This document shows positions 1 through 10,744 of a stretch of DNA of 64,000 nucleotides, one piece after another. The notes under the pieces are model-generated. The model was given only the letters and a program-made list of their open reading frames with translations. It had not been told where the DNA came from and ran no database searches. Position numbers and translations under genes: made by a program. Source of the stretch: Magnolia sinica (Eukaryota; Streptophyta; Magnoliopsida; Magnoliales; Magnoliaceae); the NCBI RefSeq assembly GCF_029962835.1, contig NC_080579.1, positions 79,811,959-79,875,958 of the forward strand. Reading direction: 5' to 3'. Each line of letters starts with the position of its first letter. The first letter of the stretch is position 1.

Positions 1-2074
1 ACATTTTCACTATAATATCAGTTTAGTACAATGCTGGAAGGGAAATACATAATATAACAAAAGTCTAAAAGATCAGGCATATGCTCCTGCCTCAATGTTG
101 CTATGGTCCAGCATAACCTGCACGTAAACAACGTGTGTAAACTTACTATGAAGCTTAGAGAGTGCGTGTATGTGTGTATGTGCAATGTATGTACAAAGCA
201 TACAAATATCAGAGTAAGCTTAATAATGGAGGGCTAGACTGGCAAGTCCATAGATATTATCAGCCATACCTAGGATATGCAATGTAGAGGCCTACGAAAC
301 CAAATGTCATATGCTAAGGATGCAATGTAACATACCAATCCCGATGTCTAATCTGCATCTCTTAGTACAATTCTCATCTATAATCATCGGGGTCTAGTAC
401 ACTCAAACACTGGCCTGGCGGCCCATCGCGCACATAACCCATCGAGTGAAAGAGACCTCATTATCCGCCTCATTAGTGATATGTCAATTCCTACCCGGCT
501 CGTTGATAGCGGACCTATTTCACAAGCTGGTCAGACTCAACCTAGCTAATAGCTCCCTTCACCCGAGCGGATAAAGTCACACCCCCTTCTAACTAACTCC
601 GACACAGTGGAAGATGCAACCTACTGATATTTGGCACTTGAGCACTCATGCTATCTACTCGGTCTTAACATTGGAGTATCATGTGGCCTATAGGATTTAG
701 AGACTTTCACCCAAGGAGATCTTACGTGCCCAGTAATTGTAACCAAATTTCTGATGTCTATATTCAAATTACCCACCATGATGATCCTATGGTGGCCACA
801 ACCTTGATGTCGCTAGGGTATGGATGCAAATGCATCATGCAATGTGTGAATGCATAAGTCCATCATCTGAGTCATGCAACCATCTCATGCAAGCAATACA
901 TACACGTAGGGTGGCCCTATCTCATATGGGTCCCTTGAAAATGCCCCAAGTTGTAAGGTCGTTAATGTGTCCTTGCCGCACATAGGCAGTAAAAATTCAT
1001 GAATTAGCCATCATCCAAGTCATGCAACATGATGCAGATGAGATATAATAACGTAATACCACATCAAGCATAATAGAGGTACTCTGCCAAACATAAGAGC
1101 AATGTTAAATCAAGAGTAAAATAAATGCTACATCTAGCATGGAGTAAGTGCATCCTCAATATAAAGAAAGTGTCACATCAATGTAAAAAAAGTGCAATAA
1201 CAAGTACAAGTGTAAACCTTGCACTAATTACTAATGAAACACTACATAAATCATCAAGTGTCATACCAACATAAATGTAAAAAATTAAACCATCATAATG
1301 GGGCAATGCATCATTCACAATAGGGGAAACCCACTTGGAAACCAAGTCTAATAGGCCCCGAAGAGCTACACTTGAGTGGGCTTTCAAGTCGGTGGGCTCA
1401 CTCAACAAGCTCACACGTAGGGGGCCAAAACTTCCAACTATTGGCACCCAAATAGGACAACAAATTGTAGGATCCACAAATGATGATGGTAGTTTCAAAA
1501 CCATCATCAAAATGGACCTTACATCTATCCCCAAATGAGGCCCAAGAAGGATGGCCCACAACTAACTAAACATGGCCCTCGCATACATACAATACATACA
1601 CTAAGGTAAGCTACCCGTCACATCACACTACCAGCCTCAAGGTAGACCCGCAACATGGCCACAACTCATACATCAAGACGGCCCATGGTATGGACACATT
1701 ATACGCATCAGGGTGGGTTTCACTGCGTGAATACAATTCATACATCAAGGTAGGGCCATGGTGCCCATACAACCCGTACATTAAGGCGGGCTAATGGTAC
1801 GGGCACAAAACATTATGGTAGGCCCTATAAATGTTCCAACGATAGCCAACAACATGCTTGCTATTACATTCAAGTTGTCCCACTGTCTAGAGGACCACCT
1901 GAATAATCACATACATCCCGGTGGACTTTACTATCCACAAGACCCCTCAAATACACACATCATAGTGGACGCCACTGGATAGCGGGCCACGTGAATGGAA
2001 CACATACATCACCGTGGAACCCTGTATAGTGGGCCACGAACTTAGGACAAGGCTGATACTCACGCTTTCCATTG
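1..2074 (+). repeat. Family X long LTR, 5' part cut by the window edge
   Basis: This stretch is colinear with the left part of the solo LTR that starts at 29967. Shared landmarks include the segment around 30-60 (matching about 30205) and the segment around 447-475 (matching about 31035). By that alignment about 210 bases of the LTR precede the window. It has no coding region; the open frames it contains are chance ones. GGGCC-rich short repeats appear from about 1560 to 2040, as in the other X copies. The 3' end is not seen because CACTA-like sequence begins near 2075. Seen: colinearity. Inferred: LTR identity, by analogy with the copy that has a target duplication. Confidence 0.7.
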
Positions 2075-2270
2075 CCAAAAAAGGGGCAACACCGACGGTT
2101 AAAAACCGTCTGTAATGACATTCCCCAACGGGTAATATCCGTCGGACGATTCGTCGGGGCATTGCCATTGCTCGCCGACGGATTTAAACCGTCGGCGTCT
2201 TCAGGAAAATAGATTTGAATCTGTTTTATTATTAATTTTTTTTATCACGTCACAGGAAAAATTAGTAGTG
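2075..2270. mobile_element. CACTA (En/Spm-type) element end, right terminus only
   Basis: The segment carries clustered short inverted repeats built on CCGACGG / CCGTCGG (about 2093-2200) and ends at 2261-2270 in ATTAGTAGTG, the reverse complement of CACTACTAAT. Subterminal repeats of this kind next to a CACTA terminus are characteristic of plant CACTA transposons. No matching left terminus was found, so it is a fragment or a deleted copy. It lies between an X-family LTR and a foldback repeat. Confidence 0.6.
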
Positions 2271-2698
2271 TGGATATACAAAAGGCATACCAAGTTGGGC
2301 CCCACATGATAAGGTAACACCCACCTAATTTGATCCCGTTTATTTCCTAGACAGCCACAAACCTAGAAGAAGGGAATACAAAAGCCAGCTTGACCCAAAA
2401 CTTACGTTGCCCACAATAAATGTTCAATCTCCATGGTTTATTATGATGCGGTCTGCTCAAGCTTTGGATTTACCTCATTTTTTGGTTCATATCTTGAAAT
2501 AATTCGGAAATATGGATGAACGACGTTTTTTAAACAAATACATTATGGTGGGTCCCACGAGGCTTTGACCAGTACCTACCATTTTCAAAGGTTACTACCA
2601 AGTTCAATTTCGAGTTCGAATCCTGAGTCGGAGTCGAAGTAAGAGTCGCGGTTGAAGAAGTGGTGATGGAAGCAAATTAGGTGCTACCGTGTTAATAA
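2271..2698. repeat. Foldback-family fragment, mostly one arm
   Basis: This stretch has the wording of the right half of the palindromic GTGGGCCC repeat found throughout the window: a segment resembling ATCCAAAACTT, then a 'TGGTGGGTCCCAC' end near 2548-2562. The left half is missing or replaced by the CACTA end. No gene is seen. Confidence 0.5.
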
Positions 2699-3772
2699 TA
2701 GTAGGTGTTACCCTTATCATGGGGCCCACCTTGATGGTATCTTGTATTATCGACATTGTTCATATGTTTTTCAGCTCATTTTAGGACGTAAAATTAAGCA
2801 AATCCAAATGTCATATGCACCACACCAAAGGAAACAGTGGTGATTGGACACCAACCATTAAAAACATCCCAGGAGCCACCAAAAGCAGATCCCTAATGTT
2901 TATTTGCCATCTGAACCGCTGATAAGGTCAGCCAGACCTCAGTGAAGGGAAATACAAAGACGAGATTAATCCAAAACTTTTGTGGCCTTCAAAAAGTATT
3001 TAAAGTGTAGTCCACCAAAGATTTGGATCTGGTTAAAGGATGGGTGACGTGGATATACAACATATGGACGCAGGGATGAACGTGATGAGGACGATCACCG
3101 TCTTCCTCAAGGATAACTACTCCGAATCCACGGAGCTTCTCTGGACTCCTCACAGAGACTTCTCGAATCCACGAGGAAAGAAAGCAAGAAAATAGAAATA
3201 AATTCTAATAAATTCAAAATTAATTAATTGATTATTGATAAATTTTCTAATGTGTCTCCTTACACCATTAATATAGAAAAAAATAAACTAAAATTCGTAA
3301 TTACCAAAAGTAGCAAAATTCTAACTCTACTAAAAATCCTAATTCTAATAAAACTCTTCTAAGGCCTAATTTCTAAAAATAAAAATTACAAATAAACTTT
3401 CTCTAGAAGAGTCCTAGTATAACTAAAAGTTATTTCTAAAAGGAAAGAAAATCTAAAACTCTAAAAATATTAAAAAATCGGAATTACTAAAAATAGTAAA
3501 ATTTTTCTAAAAATTCGTTTTTGAGCTGAAAGCGCACGTTTTCTAACGAAATGGACAGATGCGACCCACTTTGTGGGTCGGTTCACCTCGGATGGCCCGT
3601 TTCAGTAAAGATTGATAGGTTGTACGCCCCATGACGATACCCGGATCAAAAGTTATGGTCAATTCACGGTCCGTCTTCTTTTGGCTCAACCATGCTGGGA
3701 ACGTATCTGTGACACGTTCTACATCACATATTCATGAAGGTGAGCCCCACACAGTAAGGGTAACACCTACTA
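2699..3772. mobile_element. Foldback element with TIR TAGTAGGTGTTACCCTTA, split by an insertion
   Basis: The left end at 2699 (TAGTAGGTGTTACCCTTA) is matched in inverted orientation by the right end at 3755-3772 (TAAGGGTAACACCTACTA). Between the ends is the window-wide foldback sequence: GGGGCCCACCTTGATG near 2720, AAACAGTGGTGATTGGACAC near 2833, and AATGTTTATTTGCCATC near 2896. The right arm is interrupted at 3066-3726. No convincing target duplication was found. It is a non-coding MITE-like element. Confidence 0.65.
3066..3726. mobile_element. AT-rich insertion inside the foldback, flanked by ACATAT
   Basis: The foldback arm reads up to ACATAT (3060-3065) and resumes with ACATAT (3726-3731), so about 0.66 kb of unrelated sequence was inserted with a 5-6 bp direct repeat. 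The insert is AT-rich, with repeated TCTAAAAAT-type words and a GC-richer right quarter. The size and short duplication suit a solo LTR or TRIM, but the ends are not clean TG...CA, so the class is left open. Confidence 0.5.
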
Positions 3773-4772
3773 AGGTATTATCAAGGCAACATCCATCCTG
3801 GGTATAGTCACCTAAGCCAAGTTTAGGAGCCCAAGCTCCACCCATGAGGATTGGGTTACTGGGGCCGGGGCCAGCCACCCATAACAATGCAGCACACTTT
3901 GTTAGAGCATCCCAAGTTTTCTTTTCTGCTTGATTTTGCACCATTACTGTGTTTGATTCTCCTCCTCAATTGTGGTGATGGTGTTGATGTACCGCTATAA
4001 AGACCATGATTGAGCAATCTTCTATTAAATAAATGATTAAAAGCAAAATTGTGAGTGGTTCAAATTCAAAGGGAAATCATATTGCGAAAACTTTGATTTT
4101 TTTTTTTATTATTAAATTTTTAAATTTTTATTTTTATTTTTTGTTGCACAAACTCCATCCATGGCTAGCTTAATGATTTGGACGGTCTAGACTGCCATAG
4201 GACCATGCTATGCGTACTTGAGGAGTCATCTTTTAAAAAATTTAGAAAAAAAAAAAAAGAATTTTTACCACAAAATTCATTCTTCAGTAGTGAGAATTTT
4301 ATGAAATAATAATGACTAAGAATAAAAAAACACGGATGAAATTAAAAAATTACACCCATTTGTTTTTCCTTAAAAAATGATATAAGTTGAGAATTGTGGG
4401 GCACATGTTGTATGTATATCACATCGAACCTGTCCCACAGCTGAATCCTATTCGAAGATCAGACAAATGAAAATTCTGGCAGATCCAACCAAACAGTGGG
4501 CCACACCATTGAAAATAATATCCACTGCCCAAAAATATCCAAATTGAGGTGTAGCTCATCTGATGATTGGATCGACCAGACCTTTTTGTTCCAGAGATGA
4601 TCTTGATGTTATTCTAGGCTATAGACCATAAATGGTAGGGGCCACCTGATGTACAGCCTGGATCCTGCACGTGTAACACACGTATGGAAACAAGAGTGCT
4701 TGTTGACTGAGATAAGATCAATAGCACCAAATCGTTCCCATTAGAAATCCCATCTAGTCAAAGTCAACTCAG

Positions 4773-4773
<1 letters not shown>
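3773..4773. other. Intergenic region upstream of the DUF642 gene
   Basis: No gene is seen. The stretch has AT-rich low-complexity parts (4095-4145, 4230-4380) and a degraded foldback piece (about 4495-4650) with GGGCCACACCATTG wording. The last 70 bases hold the W-box cluster listed separately. Confidence 0.6.
4703..4767 (+). promoter_or_regulatory. Cluster of three W-box cores upstream of the DUF642 gene
   Basis: TTGACT occurs at 4703-4708 on the plus strand and as AGTCAA at 4756-4761 and 4762-4767, the last two directly adjacent. TTGAC(C/T) is the core bound by WRKY transcription factors. The cluster lies 55-120 bases upstream of the ATG, so it could equally be in the leader. Regulation is inferred only. 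Confidence 0.35.

Positions 4774-4817
<44 letters not shown>
4774..4817 (+). repeat. (CT)n microsatellite in the probable 5' leader
   Basis: An uninterrupted CT dinucleotide run ends 5 bases before the ATG at 4823. CT-rich tracts are common in plant 5' untranslated regions, and the placement supports that ATG as the start. Confidence 0.85.
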
Positions 4818-4820
<3 letters not shown>

Positions 4821-4822
4821 AC

Positions 4823-6987
4823 ATGATGCAGGGAAAGCTGTTGCTCCTACTCTTCATAGCAGCAGCAGCAGCAGCTGAAGAAGGTAAGTTACAATTCTTC
4901 CACTGACCTCAGCATTTCAACACAATTACAGAATTACCCTGCCTAACAAGCCACCTTCTCCACAGATCTACTCCAAAATGCTGGCTTTGAATCACCACCG
5001 TTAAACGTAACAGCAAACTCCACGACACCATTCGTGCTCTTGACACAAACCAACCCCATACCTGGCTGGACCTTTAGCGGGACGGTCCAGTATGTTACAG
5101 CGGGCCCCAACATGTCATTGCCAGGAAATGGCCACGCCATACAGCTGGGCACTGATGGGAAAATAAACCAGACCTTTAGAGCTAATGGAACAGCGATGGA
5201 TTATGTACTTACCTTCACACTCGCTCCAGGAGGCGACAACTGTTCTACGTCTACCACCATGAATGTGTCTGCTCCGAGTAGATCATCACTGGTTGCACTG
5301 GAACAGCTGTATGGAAGCAAGGAGTGGGAAAGCCATGCTTGCTACTTGGGGAGGTGGGTGCCAACAGCGGACCAATCAATCTCAACCTTCATATTCAACC
5401 AAATGAAGCTGGCCCAATATCACATGTGGGCCCGTGGTCGACACGTTTATTCTCGAGGCGATCGGGACGCCAGTTGAAATCCAAGGTGAGTTGTTCTCTC
5501 CCACTTGGGGATAGTCATTTGATGGTTTAGATGAAATAATGGGCAGTGATTTGATAAGCCTATGCCGGTCTCCATGGCGTGTGGGCTTCATTGAAGATGA
5601 CCCCGTGCAAACATCAAGCTAATCATCTCATGTGGTGGGCTGCACTGTATCTAGAAGCACAGAATGCTGGCAATTTCTTAAGATGTAAATGTAAGCCCAC
5701 CGGATGGATGGAGATGCCTGATAATTGGTCAAGATATACAAGCCTATTGCTCTATTTTCATCAGTGAAGAAGGAAAAGAAAATGAGCTATATTATGTTGG
5801 TACTAAATGAAAATTTGGAAAAGGAAAAGAGGTGTCTCCGGGGCATCCCACCTATACCTGCTACATATGCCAGTTTGGTTGGAGCAAGATCCAGGCAGTC
5901 CATGGATCTGACCATGCAGAAGATCTGGCCCCAAAATCAGGCTGTTCTATTCTTCAGGTGGGCTACCATGTTAGAAGCAGTTTAATGGTCTATAAAACAT
6001 ATGAAGAAGCATTTTCAAGCCATCAATTTATTTCTAAACTGTGCATAAGCGTGATTTTTAGGCTAAGGCATCTTCAGAGTGGGCTGTAGAAGTGCTGTCT
6101 TGTGCAGGTTTGTGGGCTGAGCAAAGCTACAGCCCTTTCTTTCTCATTCGATAATACCAGAGCACAAAGCAGTACATCTTCTTACCCAAAAAAAAAGAAA
6201 AAAGAGGTGTGTATCTATCATGGAGTAGCTCCCCAAAAAGGGGGGAAAAAAACAAACAAACAAAGACCAGTAACCAGAATATCAAAACATGTTATTCTCT
6301 AGTAAATATAGAATCCCTTCACATTCCCAATCATTTCCAATTTTAGTATTTTCTGCTGCTGCTCTCCCAACGGATGATCCGATGGTGGAAATTCCAGACA
6401 ACTTGCTGATAAACGGTGGATTCGAGGTGGGGCCCGCTTTTGTGACTAACTCCACTGAGGGCATTCTACTGGAAGAAGACAGAGATTTCACTCAATCTGC
6501 ATTACAACAGTGGTCTGTGATGGGAATAGTGAAATATATAGACTCCAAACACTTCTCAGTCCCACACGGCAATGCTGCAATCAAGATTGTCTCAGGCGAT
6601 ATCTCCGGGATCCGAACAACAGTGGCTCTCAAGAAGGGTTCTACCTATAACTTGGAGTTTGTGATGGGTGACACCAACAACTCATGCACAGGCAATTTCA
6701 TAGTAGGAGCCCAAGGAGGCCCATCTACTCAAAACTTCACATTACAAAGCGATGGCAAGGGCACTACCCAAAAATTCTCTATGTTGTTCAAAGCAAATTC
6801 AAATCCTACTCCTATCAGTTTCACCAGTTTCACTCAGGGGCAGACAATGGATTTCGCATTTTGTGGCCTTGTGATTGATGATGTGGTTCTTCGTGCTGCT
6901 TCATGTGGATTGAAATCCGCTGTCAAGAGTGGGGTTCTGTTTTCTTGTATTGTTTTCATTGTGAGTGCCCTAAATATAATTGGGTGA
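4823..6987 (+). CDS. DUF642 (BIIDXI-like) extracellular protein, probable GPI anchor, two frameshifts in exon 2
   Basis: There are three exons. Exon 1 is 4823-4883: Met-Met, a Leu-rich core and an Ala run form a signal peptide; the donor is GTAAG. Exon 2 is 4966-5485: acceptor CCACAG, beginning DLLQNAGFE, with the PGW, GNGHAIQLG and INQTF stretches of DUF642 domain 1; the donor is GTGAG. Exon 3 is 6347-6987: acceptor TTTTAG, domain 2 with NGGFEVGP, YIDSKHFSVP, a Cys in TNNSCTG and FCGLVIDDV, and a hydrophobic C-terminus after SCGLKS typical of a GPI signal. Both introns are phase 1 and fit exactly. In exon 2 the frame slips near 5348-5359 (a GGG/GGGG run) and again near 5416-5426, each like loss of one base. 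Without correction translation stops at 5475-5477 and all of domain 2 is lost. DUF642 proteins bind cell-wall polysaccharide and influence pectin methylesterase. From memory it most resembles the Arabidopsis At5g14150 clade. Confidence 0.88.
5486..6346 (+). other. Intron 2 of the DUF642 gene
   Basis: It runs from the GTGAG donor at 5486 to the TTTTAG acceptor ending at 6346. It contains A-rich stretches (6187-6200, 6241-6265) and no separate gene. Chance open frames run through it. Joining phase-1 exon ends across it restores a continuous reading into domain 2. Confidence 0.75.
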
Positions 6988-7100
6988 AGCAACTGTTTGT
7001 TTCAATAATAATTCAGCTGCCAGTGAGGCATTATTCTAATCCGAAGTTGGCATTTTAAGTTCTTAAAATCAGTGTTTGGCCATCCACTCCTATTTTGCAG

Positions 7101-7330
7101 GATGCGTTTGGATGCATCGTTGGATTGAATTGCAATAATCAATTCGATCAAAGGAGTACACTCCGAATTGCCATTATTTGCTTTCAAGTTGGACTTGAAA
7201 AATAATGCATCTGCAATTTGATGGCCGCTTTGTCCATTATGAATACAAAGGATGGTAATTGCAGTGTGGTCATTTCCTCTCTATTGAATTAGTTAGTACA
7301 ATTCAATCCAACAGTGCACCAAGATGCAAC
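7101..7330. mobile_element. Short MITE-like element with imperfect inverted ends
   Basis: The left end near 7101 contains GTTTGGATGCATC followed by TTGGATTGAATTG. The right end near 7295-7330 gives, on the opposite strand, TTGGTGCACTG followed by TTGGATTGAATTG. The element is about 230 bp, non-coding and just downstream of the DUF642 stop. No target duplication was recognised, so the superfamily is open. Confidence 0.45.
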
Positions 7331-7378
7331 CCAAGAGATTAGTATTCTACCGATTTTCATGACTGAATATGATGTTGC

Positions 7379-7640
7379 TTATTTTTGTTGCAATTTTCGT
7401 AAGAATATCATCAGCAGAGATAGAAGAATCAACAGAGAATGGCTGTTTGTGAGCATTTGATTTACAGGAGAATTTGCAATGTAGGACGCTGGAACGAGAA
7501 TGGTGCTTGCTGCCAATTGAGCTTGAGAACAGTATGCCCATAGGTTTTTGCTCAACAAGGGGATAATGTGAGCGTTTCCAAGTCCACAGGCACTTCTCCA
7601 TGCACCACCTGCAGCTACATGTGTGTTTGACAAACACACT
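7379..7640 (-). CDS. Possible terminal exon with a C-terminal membrane segment, unidentified
   Basis: On the minus strand an acceptor-like GCTGCAG precedes an open frame of about 85 codons. It contains GAWRSACGLGNAH, LWAYCSQAQLAASTILVP and a final hydrophobic helix, LLILLSLLMIFL, followed by basic residues and a stop. The composition looks more like protein than repeat, and the pattern resembles a tail-anchored C-terminus. I do not recognise the family, and no adjoining exon could be fixed. It may belong with the minus-strand remnant at 8639-9857 or be unrelated. Confidence 0.3.
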
Positions 7641-8638
7641 AGCTGACCATCAGATCGGTCCACTGTGTCCGATGACTAGCCCATAAAATTAGAATGGTCC
7701 ACTTATCAGAAGGCCAACTTTACACTGAATGCGGACCACTGAAACAATCCATTGTTTTTATTTGCCCATCTACTGAGCAAAATGACCATGTTTGGGCCAA
7801 TACATCTACACAAGGGCGCCCGCTTGATGCACGGCCTGGTTCTCCCATACATGAAAGGTTGGCATGTATGGCTGCATGTGTGGGATTAGCAAAGCTCAGG
7901 GTACCGATTTCATTAACAAAGGAGATGATCCAAATACAACAAGTATAACCATAAACCAGTAGTGACTCGATTTGCAAATTTTTTAAATGAGGCTATCACC
8001 ATAAAATGTATCAAAATACAAATTCAGGAGCCCTCAATGATAATTGCTTTGGCATGCTATAATTGTCAACTGAATTGATGTTTCTTCTATAGCCCACTTG
8101 TAGAGTATGGCCTTCTATGGTTTTAAGTAAGCCAATCTAACCGTACCTTGCCGGTCATTTCATCTCAACATACAGCGTTCAACTTGTTTCTGGTCTTTGC
8201 AGATGTCCGTTTGATGTATCACCCTGAAACCATGCATCATAAGACAATAGCACGAATCAGATAATTGAACCTATCAAAGAGTTTTGCTGCCCTACATCCA
8301 ATCTACAAGTTGGTCCCATGTGCAAGCCCCCAGCTACTCATCCAGCAGGCCACAGAACAGATGTGCCCTGGTTTGAAAAGAAGGCGGATCAACAAATCTA
8401 ATCCCTGGGTTTGAAGAAAAATGGACTATTAGAAAAAGAAATGCAACCAACCACCACAATAAACACAAAAATCCAGCAATTGGGACTGTCCATTCCAAAC
8501 TGTTTGACTTCTGGCATTGAGAGCAGAGCCCACCTGATGAGTGGCTAGGATCTCAGACATGGTGGGGCCCACCTTCTGGCATCTAGGATTAGCAAACCTC
8601 ACTAACTTTTCCACCACATTATCAGTGACAATACTTAC
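7641..8638. other. Intergenic/intronic stretch
   Basis: No gene is seen. Short pieces of foldback wording occur near 7735-7850 (a TTGTTTTTATTTGCCCATC-like segment). No RNA gene or TIR element could be supported. Confidence 0.4.
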
Positions 8639-9857
8639 AGTATTAGACAACTGATTCCTTATATAGTGCAAGGACCCGAGCATTGTTTCCATTGTATCTT
8701 TTGCCAATTGGAATTTGACCTCTGTTTCCCCTGATAAAGGCTGTGTATCATCTTGAAGCTGCACAAATCGATCGATATGATGTCAATAATTTTTGATAAA
8801 CCTGAAAAATTTTCATAAGAAAAAAGAAAAAGAGAAAAAAAAGAAGCAGTTTAGCCCATAGTATCATACAAATCGATTGATATGATGTCAATAATTTTTG
8901 ATAAGCCAAAAAAAACCTCCTGAATTGCTTCTTTGGTTTTGTATCCATACATCCATAAAATCTAATGATCACAAAAGTTGATAGACATGATAGACATCAA
9001 CTAAGGGTTCCTCCAAGTGAATTGCTCAAATCATGAGGCATAAGTTGTGGCAACTCGTCCATGCTACATATGGCATACCTGCACATCAATCCAAACAGTC
9101 CAAATAGTGGGCCACATTGTGGGCAAAGCATAGCCTGAAAATCAGGCTGATCAGACAAATCATTACCATCAGATTGGCAGCCATTAAATTCACGCTTACA
9201 AATAAAATGGTCAAGGGTCCAAATACCATAGTCAAACTAAGATGGTTAGGAACATTGGTCAGTGCAATTTCAAGCTATGATCCACTTTGGTAGTCTGGAT
9301 TTGCTTGCATTGAATGCCATGTGTATCATGGATGATATGAAGCAACTCAGTAATTAGTGGCAAACACGTATTGTAGTGTAACCCAAATATCCATTAACTA
9401 TGGTAGAGGGATTGAAGAAACTAAGAGCTGAGATACTCTATCGGTGGCTTTGACCAATCTCATGAAGCTCTTCATTACAGAAATAATCGAAGGGTTGAAA
9501 TTCAGAAACAGTAACAAAATGACAAACCTGGTCCTTGAGTGCATCATCTCGCCACTCCCGCTGAAACTTTTGCAACAGAAGGGTAAGCAATCTTTGTAAT
9601 TCAGGTGAGACCTCTTGAGGAAACAGCTTATGAATCTTATCCTTGCTAAAATTTTTGTACACACACCTTCGCATTAGTATGCGAAGGCACACCAAGAGCT
9701 GCAATTTAAAAATGTAAATGAACAAAGGTACATAATGGAATTGCAAAGTCAAGCATAAATTAGCGTCCATGAACCAGAGAAAGAATTCATCCCTGGACAT
9801 GCCCAAAGAAGGATTGGGTATGTGCAATTTAACGGGTGGTTGAGGTAATTTAAGCAT
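8639..9857 (-). pseudogene. COMM-domain-like protein gene remnant, three exons recognised, one missing
   Basis: Reading the minus strand there are three in-phase pieces. Exon a, 9732-9857, begins MLKLPQPPVKLHIPNP and includes GMSRDEFFLWF (donor GTACCT). Exon b, 9528-9698, has acceptor TTGCAG, contains FSKDKIHKLFPQEVSPELQ and LLQKFQREWRDDALKDQ, and has donor GTTTGT. Exon c, 8639-8758, has acceptor GTGCAG, contains LQDDTQPLSGETEVKFQL and METMLGSLHYIRNQLSN, and has donor GTAAGT. All junctions are phase 0. The V-x-F-x-L...L-x-x-I-x-x-QL ending matches the C-terminal half of a COMM domain, found in subunits of the Commander/COMMD complex. The exon that should carry the first half of that domain, between 8759 and 9527, was not found, nor was an upstream start or final exon. 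This is a fragment, or a gene with an exon I failed to see. Confidence 0.5.
8757..8910 (-). repeat. Local direct duplication of an intron 3' end
   Basis: A segment of about 40 bases (AAATCGATCGATATGATGTC and on through AATAATTTTTGATAA) at 8764-8803 recurs at 8871-8909 with one or two changes. The nearer copy adjoins the exon c acceptor of the COMM-like remnant. The intervening 65 bases are A/G-rich. It may mark the rearrangement that removed the missing exon. Confidence 0.6.
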
Positions 9858-10516
9858 TTATAGATTTTTGGTGTATTTTTTAACATTTGTTCAAGCTTTT
9901 AGTACGTTGGGTATCATGGTTTTAGAGTTGTTGTTGACACATGTGTTGAGTTGCCAATAGGCCTCCTTGACTAAATGATTGCAATCTTGACTCACCACTA
10001 CTTTTAACCTGTTATGAAACAAGATTCTAAAAACATTTCTTCTTTGTGTTGCAGCAAATCCGAGCAGGGTAATCCAAGACGTTTTGAGCCTGTTCAAGGA
10101 AAAAAAGGATATAAGAGCAACAACCGTGTACTGGGATAAATAAATAAATAAATGAATAAAGAAATAAATAAAGAAAATGTGAGTGCGCGCACACAAAATC
10201 AAGCTGCAGCTTACCTTCCTGCTCGTAAATAATCCCATCACGAAGGCGATGCCCAGCCTCAATATCTCATGGCAGATGGCACCCTCTCAAGTTGGTCATT
10301 AGATGTATAAATGCTTGCTTTAATAGGATTGTAAGTAGACACTAGACCTATTTTGATACAGAGAATCCAATATATGGAAATTGAAAACCCCTGTGGAATT
10401 CTCGTGAAATGGATAACTGTGGAATCCAACAACAATTCTTTTGTTTGGTTACGAGTGTTATTTTTAATGGAAATGTTAAAATGTGAACATTCAAACAGCA
10501 AGAGCTGTCTCGTGTA
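9858..10516. other. Unassigned stretch upstream of the COMM-like remnant
   Basis: On the minus strand a short piece reading AGHRLRDGIIYEQEG ends at a GTAAGC donor-like site near 10215, and another open piece lies at about 9930-10080. Neither could be assigned to a family. A (AAATAAATA)-type low-complexity run lies at 10137-10180. Confidence 0.3.
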
Positions 10517-10533
10517 ACAGTGGAAATCTACAA

Positions 10534-10604
10534 TTTTTTTTTTTGAAAGGTGAATACACACACACCACATGGGTTCTCGAACCCATGACCTCAAGAGTAG
10601 AAAC
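10534..10604 (-). mobile_element. 5'-truncated SINE with poly(A) and perfect 17-bp target duplication
   Basis: The 17 bases ACAGTGGAAATCTACAA at 10517-10533 recur exactly at 10605-10621. Between them are 71 bases that, on the minus strand, contain GGGTTCGAGAACCC (like a tRNA T-arm / RNA polymerase III B box) and end in an A run of 10-11. Short tRNA-related sequence plus poly(A) plus long target duplication is the signature of a SINE inserted by LINE machinery. The 5' part, including the A box, is missing. Confidence 0.8.
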
Positions 10605-10744
10605 ACAGTGGAAATCTACAAATAACAAGTTTTCTTTGGGAAATAATTGATTTCCCCCATGTTTTGGATTCTAAAGCAGAGGAAAGAGGAATTCATATTC
10701 TTTTCAATGATTTTGTCTCCAAACAAACAGACCTTTACAGAATA

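Noticed and set aside
1178-1561. 127-codon minus-strand frame
   Set aside because: Lies in LTR sequence shared with other X copies, which do not conserve the frame.
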